DNA of 15,117 nt, from contig URPT01000027.1 of NCBI GenBank assembly GCA_900549845.1, forward strand, positions 1-15,117, given 5' to 3'. Under the pieces are notes generated by a model. It was not told the origin of the DNA, ran no database searches, and saw only the letters and a program-made list of their open reading frames with translations. Shown in pieces: positions 1-6,103 of this stretch (positions are counted from its first letter, which is position 1; each line of letters starts with the position of its first letter). Origin of the DNA: an uncultured Veillonella sp. (GTDB taxonomy: Bacteria; Bacillota; Negativicutes; Veillonellales; Veillonellaceae). The position numbers and the translations under genes were made by a program.

Positions 1-645
1 AACCTCGTTAACAGGTTTGCTCACTTCAATATCGTCAACCAATACCCATACTTTATCTACATTCAAAGACATGCTTTGAGCAAGATTTAATACGGATTTA
101 CGGTGAGTCCATTCTTCTAAGATATCTCCAATACCTAATAGGTACATAACAGCGCCAGCTGTAGGATAATCTTTTTGAAGTAAAGCAGCACCAATAGCCA
201 CACCATCAAGCACTTCTACAGTTAACTTACGTTGCCATAATGTTTTAATGGCTTTGCCGATAAATTTAATACCATCAAACCATGCCCATGCCGCTGCAAT
301 TGGTGCAGGTAACACTGCTTTCTTACCTAAGTAAACTGCAGTGCGGTTGATCATCATTTCACGGTATTTTTTATTTACCAAGCGTGGAGAATATTCATTC
401 AAAGCTGGTGCTTCAGACAAATCTAAATCGCGTAGATCGAGTACCGCATCACGCACAGCATCAGAATCGCCATTATGTTTAATGGCGATTTGACTGCTAC
501 GAGTGTAGAAGGTTACATCTACAATTGCATCATTAAGGAGCAATGTATCCTCTACATAAGCTGCTTCAGCTTCTGTAAAGCGATGACCAGTTACCTTAAC
601 ATGCAAGCGATTTCTGAGTTTTTTTACTACAGAAAATTGTAACAT
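1..645 (-). CDS. P1B-type heavy-metal ATPase, N-terminal part (runs off the window)
   Basis: This is the first 215 codons of a heavy-metal-translocating P-type ATPase, read from the ATG at 645-643 with no stop before base 1. A GAGG ribosome binding site precedes the start. Residues 1-75 look like a small HMA-type ferredoxin-fold domain (start MLQFSVVKKLRNRLHVKVTG), but the CxxC metal-binding pair is absent; no cysteine occurs in this part. Residues about 105-135 and 145-170 are hydrophobic. They lead into GDILEEWTHRKS (172-183), the motif that follows the early membrane helices in P1B ATPases, and then into the start of the actuator domain (VDKVWVLVDD). The CPx, DKTGT and ATP-binding motifs lie outside the window, so the metal cannot be assigned. 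It is only 16 bp downstream of the DUF6110-like gene and almost certainly co-transcribed. Family sure; substrate and direction unknown, although efflux is usual for P1B pumps. Confidence 0.85.
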   Translation of the reverse strand, partial: MLQFSVVKKLRNRLHVKVTGHRFTEAEAAYVEDTLLLNDAIVDVTFYTRSSQIAIKHNGDSDAVRDAVLDLRDLDLSEAPALNEYSPRLVNKKYREMMINRTAVYLGKKAVLPAPIAAAWAWFDGIKFIGKAIKTLWQRKLTVEVLDGVAIGAALLQKDYPTAGAVMYLLGIGDILEEWTHRKSVLNLAQSMSLNVDKVWVLVDDIEVSKPVNEV

Positions 646-661
646 ATGTGCAATCCTCTAA

Positions 662-922
662 TTATTTGTTTTCTTCAAAGATTTCTTCGTTGCGTGCTTC
701 GTTGATTTCTTGAGCTTCTGCCAATACATCAGATGCGGATGCTTGTACTTTTTCAGCTGTTTCTAATACAGTTTCTTTAGCGCGAAGACCAGCTGCTACG
801 ATACCAGCATATACTTTTTTAGCATCTTTAGAAGTTAATACTTTAAGACCTACAGTACCCAATGCAAGACCTGCTGCGAATAAGTTAGCGTTTTTAAGAT
901 TGTTTTGGTTGAAGTTGAACAT
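662..922 (-). CDS. DUF6110 family small protein
   Basis: An 86-residue protein of unknown function. After a short polar start, residues 13-28 (NLFAAGLALGTVGLKV) form one glycine-rich hydrophobic segment. LTSKDAKKVYAG (29-40) and LRAKETVLETAEKV (46-59) follow, then an acidic amphipathic helix with EAQEINEARNEE. The pattern of hydrophobic segment, TSKDAKKVY, LRAK and AKEINE-type tail matches what I remember of DUF6110 proteins, which are often encoded next to P1B ATPases. An AAAGGGAT ribosome binding site lies upstream of the ATG at 922-920. The ATPase gene starts 16 bp further on, so the two form a tight pair; the family likely works with or on that pump at the membrane, but this is inference. 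It lacks cysteines and any obvious metal-binding motif. Confidence 0.75.
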   Translation of the reverse strand: MFNFNQNNLKNANLFAAGLALGTVGLKVLTSKDAKKVYAGIVAAGLRAKETVLETAEKVQASASDVLAEAQEINEARNEEIFEENK

Positions 923-970
923 GATAATATCCCTTTCTACTAATAAATATATAAAAAAATTACTTACTAT

Positions 971-1012
971 ATTTGAAAAGAGGAGCCTATTATAGAGACC
1001 CCTCTTTCAAAT
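971..1012 (-). terminator. Stem-loop between the Cys-rich feo gene and the DUF6110 gene
   Basis: TTTGAAAAGAGG (972-983) pairs with CCTCTTTCAAA (1001-1011) with one bulged base, and further inner pairs, some wobble, leave a loop of about 7 nt containing TATAAT. On the minus strand the stem is followed about 11 nt later by a run of seven T (959-953). The gap makes this a weak intrinsic terminator. It may only partly separate the feo genes from the ATPase pair. Confidence 0.4.
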
Positions 1013-1029
1013 TCAGAATTCGTATTAGC

Positions 1030-1236
1030 TTACTTAGCAGTACGTTTAATGCCTAATGCTTTATTGGAACCATCACAGCTGCAGTTACCACCACAACCAG
1101 AAGATTTCTTAGAGCCAGAATCGGAGCCACCGCCACCACAGCCGCAACCACCTTTACCAGACATTTGTTTGTAAAATTTATTACCGATATAAGCTAATGC
1201 TAATACAACTATGAGTCCTATAACAAGATTATCCAT
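1030..1236 (-). CDS. FeoB-associated Cys-rich membrane protein
   Basis: A 68-residue protein with one N-terminal membrane helix (about residues 4-18, LVIGLIVVLALAYIG), a short basic stretch (KFYKQMSGK), and a glycine/serine/cysteine-rich tail. The tail has C31, C33, C48, C52 and C54, arranged as CGCGGGG and CGGNCSC. This matches the FeoB-associated Cys-rich membrane protein family, often found directly after feoB in Firmicutes; its role is not established, but handling of iron at the membrane next to FeoB is the usual suggestion. The AAAGAGG ribosome binding site supports the ATG at 1236-1234. It follows feoB on the same strand after about 230 bp, and that gap carries a stem-loop, a palindromic Fur-like site and its own plausible promoter, so it may be transcribed both with feoAB and separately. 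Confidence 0.85.
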   Translation of the reverse strand: MDNLVIGLIVVLALAYIGNKFYKQMSGKGGCGCGGGGSDSGSKKSSGCGGNCSCDGSNKALGIKRTAK

Positions 1237-1265
1237 TACTATGCCTCTTTCTCAATATCTACTAA

Positions 1266-1294
1266 ATTACAATATTTGTCTTAGTGATAAACAA
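1266..1294 (-). promoter_or_regulatory. Candidate promoter for the FeoB-associated Cys-rich gene
   Basis: On the minus strand TTGTTT (1294-1289) and TGTAAT (1271-1266) are separated by exactly 17 bp, about 30 bp upstream of the start at 1236. This is a plausible sigma-A-type promoter with imperfect hexamers. An alternative lies further upstream, where TTGATA inside the palindrome at 1353-1366 is followed after 17 bp by TTAAAT. Confidence 0.4.
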
Positions 1295-1328
1295 GATAAA
1301 AGCAATATCTAAAGGATATTTCCCTTTT

Positions 1329-1368
1329 CTCATTATCATTTAACCACGAATATTGATAATTATCAAGT
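1329..1368. promoter_or_regulatory. Fur-like operator cluster between feoB and the Cys-rich gene
   Basis: Two elements lie close together: the 9-mer ATTATCATT at 1332-1340 (AATGATAAT on the other strand) and the perfect 14-bp palindrome TTGATAATTATCAA at 1353-1366. Both contain the GATAAT word from which classical Fur boxes are built. The site sits in the leader of an iron-associated gene, so Fur-type control is a reasonable inference. Half-site spacing does not exactly match the 7-1-7 form. Confidence 0.45.
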
Positions 1369-1428
1369 ATTATTTTTAAATTACTTATAACAAAATCGCA
1401 ATTTTTAAATTCATTTTTGTTTAAAGAA

Positions 1429-1467
1429 TCTAAAAGTGGCTAAACTCTCCTATTTAGCGATTTTAGA
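1429..1467 (-). other. Nested stem-loop directly after feoB
   Basis: TCTAAAA (1429-1435) pairs with TTTTAGA (1461-1467), and inside it GCTAAA (1439-1444) pairs with TTTAGC (1453-1458). On the minus strand this follows the feoB stop codon immediately. No run of T follows, so it is more likely an mRNA 3'-end stabiliser or partial attenuator than a full terminator. Confidence 0.35.
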
Positions 1468-3840
1468 TTAGAAACCTAATGCGCGACCTATGTTATAGAA
1501 GATGAAACATGCAATCCAAGCAAATGTGTTTTCATAGAAGAACATGAAAGCAACCCATTTCCAGGAACCTGTTTCACGTTTGATAACAGCTAATGTTGCC
1601 AAACAAGGTGGGTAAATTAAGATAAACAACATCATTGTCAAACCAATTAATGGTGTAAAGTGAGAGTCGTTTTGTAGGTACTCAGTCAACGGTGCTGGAT
1701 TTTGATCATCACCACCAACAGCATAGACAGTACCTAACGTTGAGATAACAACCTCTTTAGCCGCCAAACCAGCTACTAATGATAGGCCCATTTTCCAATC
1801 AAAGCCCAATGGTTCTAGCACTGGGTTGATAGCTTTACCAAAGGATGCTGCATAGGATTGTTCAATTTTTTCAGCAGCTTTTTCTTTATCAAGTTTGTCA
1901 TTTTCAGCATCTAAGTTAGCACTGTTTTTATACATTGCCCATGCTGCTGGGAACAAGTCTTTATTTTCATCTTTAATATCATTGAATAATTCAGGTGCTT
2001 CAGAATCATCCTCTACTGCTACTTCAGGTTCATCTTCTCCTGCTTGCTTAGCAGCATCAGTAGCATCTTGTACAGTAGATTTCATATCTTCAACAATTTT
2101 ATCAACTGCATCTTTTTGGTCATCTGTAGCAATACCGAATTGAGATAATGTAGCTGCATCTTTTACTTCATACTCTTGAGCAACTTGTTCTTTCATTGCA
2201 TCATAGTCTTTAGAGTATTCTACATCCATTGGGTACGCAGTAAGGAACCAAATCAAGATAGATGCGGCCATGATGAATGTACCAGCTTTAATGATGTACA
2301 ATTTAGCACGTTCGTACATGTGCATCCAAGTAGCTTTCAATGTAGGTAAATGATATGGAGGTAGTTCCATTACAAATGGTTCAGCTTCACCTGCAAATAA
2401 GAACTTACGGAAGATCTTTGCAAAGATAATACCGAAAATAATGCCCAAGAAATATACAGAAAATACAACAAATGTACTATCCCAACCATTTGGGAAAAAT
2501 GCATTTGCAAATAAGATATATACCGGTAAACGAGCAGAACAGCTCATGAATGGTGTAATCAAGATTGTAACCATTCGATCCTTATAGTTATCAAGGATAC
2601 GAGCGCCCATTACAGATGGTACGGAACAACCGAAACCTAAAAGCAACGGAATAAAGGATTTACCATGCAAACCACAAGCGCGCATTACACGGTCAATAAC
2701 GAAGGCTGCACGAGCCATGTAACCAGTATCTTCCAAGAAAGAAATGCCAAGGAAGAGTAATAAAATTAATGGTAAGAATGAAAGTACCGCACCTACGCCG
2801 GCAATAATACCATCAGATACGAGTGACTGTAATTGGCCCTCTGGAATAGTCTGAACCGCATAAGCTTGTAATGCAGCGAAACCATCCTCGATCCAACCTT
2901 GAGGAATACCACCAACGAAGTTAACGAACGCAAACAATAAGTACATAACAACCATGAAGATTGGTAAGCCCCAAATTCGATGCGTTAAGATTTTGTCATA
3001 ACGGTCAGAGCGTGTTTCCAATTGAGTTGGCGCTTGTGTTAAACATGTATTATATACTTCTACTGCAAAGCGGTGACGATATTCTTGGAAGACAATATCA
3101 AGATCAACTTGATCCTTAATTTCTTCACGAATAGCTTCAGCCTTTTGAATAACAGCTTCCGTATTATCAAAGCGCATAACTTTGCCAATAACGTCAGCAT
3201 CTTTTTCTAACAACTTAACAGCAATCCAACGAAGTGGATATGTAACAGTGCCCGCTTGTTTTAGCAATTCTACAAGCTCACTAATTTTACCTTCTAACAA
3301 ATCACCATAGTTAATTGTTACACCAGGAGCTTTTTGAGAAGCAGCTACACTAATTGTTGCTTCTAACAAGTCTTTTGTACCAATGTTTGTACGACCTACT
3401 GTGCTAACAATTGTAGCCCCTGTCATTTCTGCCATTTTTTTTAGGTCGTATTTGATGCCCATTTCTTCAGCAACGTCAGCCATGTTTAGAGCAATAACCA
3501 TTGGCTTTTCAAGTTCCAATAATTGTGCAGCTAAATATAAGTTACGTTCCAAGTTAGATGCATCAAGAACATTAACAATAACATCTGGGTTATCATTTAC
3601 GATAACATTACGCGCTACTAACTCATCCAAGGAACGTGCAGTTAAGCTATATGTACCTGGTAAGTCAATAAACAATAACTCATGGCCATCAAAGTTCGTA
3701 TGGCCTTCCTTTTTTTCTACTGTAACGCCGGCATAGTTACCAACGTGTTGCTTCGCCCCTGTGATATTGTTAAACATTGTAGTTTTACCACAGTTAGGGT
3801 TACCTGCTAAGGCAATGCGAATTTGCCCATTTTCTGCCAT
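1468..3840 (-). CDS. feoB: Ferrous iron transport protein B (GTP-gated Fe(II) permease)
   Basis: FeoB is the inner-membrane Fe(II) importer with a cytosolic G-protein head; this copy has 790 residues. G motifs are visible: G1 GNPNCGKT (13-20), G3 DLPG (59-62), G4 NMAD (119-122, the FeoB form of NKxD) and a G5-like STVGR (146-150). A helical GDI-type spacer follows to about 280, then the membrane domain with the two gate regions: GCSVP (404-408) and SCSAR (433-437) in the first, GLAAKEVVISTLGTVY (691-706) in the second, and PPCLATL (744-750) near the end. Residues about 541-660 form a long charged, helical, Asp/Glu/Lys-rich insertion in a loop between membrane segments. The start is supported by AGGAGG overlapping the end of feoA; the gap to feoA is 9 bp, so the two are translated from one mRNA. 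The family is certain. Confidence 0.98.
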   Translation of the reverse strand: MAENGQIRIALAGNPNCGKTTMFNNITGAKQHVGNYAGVTVEKKEGHTNFDGHELLFIDLPGTYSLTARSLDELVARNVIVNDNPDVIVNVLDASNLERNLYLAAQLLELEKPMVIALNMADVAEEMGIKYDLKKMAEMTGATIVSTVGRTNIGTKDLLEATISVAASQKAPGVTINYGDLLEGKISELVELLKQAGTVTYPLRWIAVKLLEKDADVIGKVMRFDNTEAVIQKAEAIREEIKDQVDLDIVFQEYRHRFAVEVYNTCLTQAPTQLETRSDRYDKILTHRIWGLPIFMVVMYLLFAFVNFVGGIPQGWIEDGFAALQAYAVQTIPEGQLQSLVSDGIIAGVGAVLSFLPLILLLFLGISFLEDTGYMARAAFVIDRVMRACGLHGKSFIPLLLGFGCSVPSVMGARILDNYKDRMVTILITPFMSCSARLPVYILFANAFFPNGWDSTFVVFSVYFLGIIFGIIFAKIFRKFLFAGEAEPFVMELPPYHLPTLKATWMHMYERAKLYIIKAGTFIMAASILIWFLTAYPMDVEYSKDYDAMKEQVAQEYEVKDAATLSQFGIATDDQKDAVDKIVEDMKSTVQDATDAAKQAGEDEPEVAVEDDSEAPELFNDIKDENKDLFPAAWAMYKNSANLDAENDKLDKEKAAEKIEQSYAASFGKAINPVLEPLGFDWKMGLSLVAGLAAKEVVISTLGTVYAVGGDDQNPAPLTEYLQNDSHFTPLIGLTMMLFILIYPPCLATLAVIKRETGSWKWVAFMFFYENTFAWIACFIFYNIGRALGF

Positions 3841-3849
3841 GTGAACCTC

Positions 3850-4083
3850 CTATTGAACCTCTACATCAATCATGCCAGCTTCGCTTGTACGAAGTGCTAA
3901 TTCAAAGTTTTTTACTTTGATTTCCACCGGATCCCCCAAAGGGGCAAACTTCATAACATGGATTTTTGTACCATTTACAAGACCCATGTCAATTAGACGA
4001 TGCTTAACATTGCCACTGCCATGTAGTGCAACAATAAGACCAGACTCACCTGGTTTCATGTCTTTTAACTTTTTGATAGCCAT
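3850..4083 (-). CDS. feoA: Ferrous iron transport protein A (FeoA, SH3-like)
   Basis: FeoA is a small cytosolic SH3-like protein that assists FeoB. The 77 residues show the usual pattern: LKDMKPGESGLIVAL, then HRLIDMGLVNGTKIHVMKFAPLGDPVEIKV, and the end ELALRTSEAGMIDVEV. I chose the ATG at 4083-4081, although the frame is open 15 codons further upstream. A near-perfect AGGAGGTG lies just before this codon, and FeoA homologues start close to it. It is the first gene of the feoAB operon, with feoB 9 bp downstream. A promoter with a Fur-like site lies about 80-120 bp upstream, so iron repression is expected though unproven. Confidence 0.96.
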   Translation of the reverse strand: MAIKKLKDMKPGESGLIVALHGSGNVKHRLIDMGLVNGTKIHVMKFAPLGDPVEIKVKNFELALRTSEAGMIDVEVQ

Positions 4084-4161
4084 ACGACACCTCCTAATTA
4101 TTGTACCTAACAACCTCATATTAAACACACCAAATAATAATGCGTATTAGTATCTTAAATT

Positions 4162-4201
4162 ATTATATCAAAGAAATCATTAATTTCAACAATTATTATC
4201 A
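4162..4201 (-). promoter_or_regulatory. feoAB promoter with overlapping Fur-like site
   Basis: On the minus strand TTGAAA (4189-4184) and TATAAT (4167-4162) are 16 bp apart, a good sigma-A-type promoter with the start of transcription expected near 4155. TGATAATAATTGTTG (4201-4187) overlaps the -35 hexamer. It shares one complete half (TGATAAT) and part of the other with the Fur box TGATAATNATTATCA. Repression by Fur binding over the -35 is inferred. Confidence 0.55.
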
Positions 4202-4238
4202 TTTTTATGGTAATTTTCTATCTCATATATATATTTTT

Positions 4239-4259
4239 TTCTCATATTAAATATGAGAA
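4239..4259. promoter_or_regulatory. Perfect 10-1-10 palindrome upstream of feoA
   Basis: The arm TTCTCATATT (4239-4248) and its exact complement AATATGAGAA (4250-4259) surround a single central A. The core TCATATT-A-AATATGA has the 7-1-7 layout of Fur-family operators (Fur, Zur, PerR), though its bases differ from each standard consensus. No T run follows on either strand in the terminator position, so an operator is more likely than a terminator. It lies about 75 bp upstream of the feoA -10 element. Confidence 0.45.
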
Positions 4260-4565
4260 TTATTTTATCATTAATCAAAATAAACCCTGTAGAGTATAGC
4301 TTTTTATGAACCAATATAAATCATAATTGCTTCACCAAATAAGAAGCACTACTAAGATTATCATTATTAATAATTTAATCATTCTCAATTAAATATTAAA
4401 TTTTTATTTAAACATGAATACTTTAATGTTTTTTATTCTCATAAATATACATGCATTTCGTTATTTTTCAATATATTATCATTTAAATAGACCAACATAC
4501 ACATTCTTTATGGCAACCTAATTTCCCATCTAATAATAATCGCTATAAATAACAATTCATTTTAT

Positions 4566-4594
4566 TTGCCCCTACTATATGCATAAGGTATAAT
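4566..4594 (+). promoter_or_regulatory. Candidate promoter of the DEAD-box helicase gene
   Basis: TATAAT (4589-4594) is preceded after 17 bp by TTGCCC (4566-4571), which matches the -35 consensus at four positions. The start codon follows 32 bp after the -10, with an AAAGGA ribosome binding site at 4615-4620. Confidence 0.4.
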
Positions 4595-4626
4595 TAATAT
4601 AATATGTATTATAGAAAGGACGATCC

Positions 4627-5925
4627 ATGAAATCTTTTAAATCTTTAGGCGTTTGTGATGAACTCATTCAAGCCCTTCAAAAACAAGGTATCAAGGAGCC
4701 CACTCCAATTCAAGAACAAGCCATTCCTATAGTTTTCAAAGGGAATGATGTCATAGCAAAAGCTCAAACAGGTACAGGCAAAACATTAGCCTTCTTATTA
4801 CCTATTCTTCAACGGGTTCACACAGATGTGCATCAAGAACAAGTACTTATCATTGCACCTACGCGAGAACTAGTAAAACAAATTTCTGACGAAGCAAAAG
4901 AAATAGGTACCATTTTAAATGTGGACATCCTCCCTCTTATCGGTGGCAAAACGATTGAAGCACAGCTACAACAATTAGGACGTCGCCCTCAAGTTATCTT
5001 AGGTACACCAGGTCGCCTACTAGATCACGCTAAACGAGGTTCTTTACATTTAGATTGCATTCGCCGTGTTGTATTAGACGAAGCGGATCAAATGCTTCAT
5101 ATGGGTTTCTTGCCTGATATTGAAAACCTCATCAGTCAAACAGATTCGAATAGACAGCTTTTACTATTCTCTGCGACAATTCCAGACAAAATTCGTAACC
5201 TTGCAAAGGCATATATGTCTAAACCAGTTTCTGTTACAGCTGAAGGTAAACACGTTACCCTTGAATCGATTGATCAACGAGTGTATATGATGAACCCTGA
5301 AGAAAAAACAGAACGTCTCATCAAAATGATCGAAGAAGATAATCCATTCTTAGCAATTGTTTTCTGTAATAAACGAGAAGGTGCCGTTCGTTTATCCTAT
5401 GAACTAACTGCAGCTGGTCTTAACATCGCAGAAATGCACGGCGATTTAACGCAAGGTCGTCGTACTCAAATTTTACGAAACTTTGCTAAAGCCAAAACAC
5501 AAATCTTAGTCGCTACAGATATTGCTGCTCGCGGTATCGATATCGAAGGCATTACACATGTTTACAACTATGATGTTCCACGTGACGTAGATTACTATAT
5601 ACATCGTATTGGCCGTACTGGTCGTGCAGGAAACTCAGGTGTAGCTATAACCTTTGCAACACCGCAAGATGAATCTTGGTTGCGACGCATTGAACGCGCC
5701 ATCCAAGCAACGCTTACAAAATACACTAAAGACGGTCAGATCAAAACTAAAGGTAACGCAAGTGCTGCACCTAAACGTGCAAAAGCAACAGGCAAGCCTA
5801 AAGTAAGTAGCTCTTATCAAGCTACTAAGGCTAAGGCACACAAAGCACGGGGGCATAAAGGATCCAATACACGCCAACGCCGCACATCTACATCTCAAAC
5901 AGGACGTCGTGGCAAACGTAGATAA
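4627..5925 (+). CDS. DEAD-box ATP-dependent RNA helicase (CshA/RhlE-like)
   Basis: A 432-residue superfamily 2 RNA helicase that unwinds RNA duplexes in ribosome assembly, mRNA decay or cold adaptation. All motifs are present in order: a Q motif (F4 to PTPIQ at 25-29), motif I AQTGTGKT (46-53), Ia PTREL (78-82), TPGRL (127-131), II DEAD (151-154), III SAT (182-184), IV-like IVFCNKR (244-250), V ATDIAARGID (296-305) and VI HRIGRTGR (326-333). The last 65 or so residues are a Lys/Arg/Ser/Thr/Ala-rich tail without a recognisable RRM or DbpA domain, probably a disordered RNA-binding tail. The start has AAAGGA at a suitable distance. It is monocistronic and ends in the hairpin terminator at 6006. 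The subfamily (CshA, CshB, RhlE or DeaD) cannot be settled by eye. Confidence 0.95.
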   Translation: MKSFKSLGVCDELIQALQKQGIKEPTPIQEQAIPIVFKGNDVIAKAQTGTGKTLAFLLPILQRVHTDVHQEQVLIIAPTRELVKQISDEAKEIGTILNVDILPLIGGKTIEAQLQQLGRRPQVILGTPGRLLDHAKRGSLHLDCIRRVVLDEADQMLHMGFLPDIENLISQTDSNRQLLLFSATIPDKIRNLAKAYMSKPVSVTAEGKHVTLESIDQRVYMMNPEEKTERLIKMIEEDNPFLAIVFCNKREGAVRLSYELTAAGLNIAEMHGDLTQGRRTQILRNFAKAKTQILVATDIAARGIDIEGITHVYNYDVPRDVDYYIHRIGRTGRAGNSGVAITFATPQDESWLRRIERAIQATLTKYTKDGQIKTKGNASAAPKRAKATGKPKVSSSYQATKAKAHKARGHKGSNTRQRRTSTSQTGRRGKRR

Positions 5926-6005
5926 TACAACATTTATATTTATTGTTTAGTAGCTGAAGATATCATAAGTAGATAAAGATATTATTTATCTTCAAAGAAT
6001 ACATC

Positions 6006-6048
6006 AATAAAAAGACGCGCACAGCATAGCTGTACGCGTCTTTTTATT
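6006..6048. terminator. Bidirectional terminator between the helicase and topB
   Basis: AATAAAAAGACGCG (6006-6019) pairs with CGCGTCTTTTTATT (6035-6048), and ACAGC (6021-6025) with GCTGT (6029-6033), with one C/A mismatch and an ATA loop. A-rich and T-rich flanks let it work on both strands, fitting the convergent genes. A smaller AGATAAA/TTTATCT hairpin lies upstream at 5971-5991. Confidence 0.9.
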
Positions 6049-6103
6049 GTCAAACTACATTTGTAGTTTCTATATATTATTATATATTTAACTATAATAG
6101 TAT

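Larger units (their letters stand above)
4084..4626. other. AT-rich gene-free region between feoA and the DEAD-box gene
   Basis: No convincing gene or RNA gene is visible in these 543 bases, which separate two divergent genes. The stretch is extremely AT-rich. It holds the feoA promoter near 4162-4189, a perfect palindrome at 4239-4259, a second palindrome ATTATTAATAAT at 4363-4374, a small GCTTC/GAAGC hairpin at 4330-4347, three copies of ATTATCATT (4195, 4357 and 4475) and a weak promoter for the helicase near 4566-4594. Confidence 0.7.

Noticed and set aside
1895..2143. Open frame antisense to feoB, plus similar ones at 3383-3736 and 3872-4150
   Set aside because: They have no ribosome binding site or recognisable domain and mirror the codons of feoB and feoA on the other strand.
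4084..4128. A longer FeoA starting 15 codons upstream
   Set aside because: The frame is open, but the extension runs through the AGGAGG ribosome binding site and does not look like FeoA; the start at 4083 has an ideal site.
4239..4259. Terminator at the upstream palindrome
   Set aside because: No gene ends there and no T run follows the stem on either strand.
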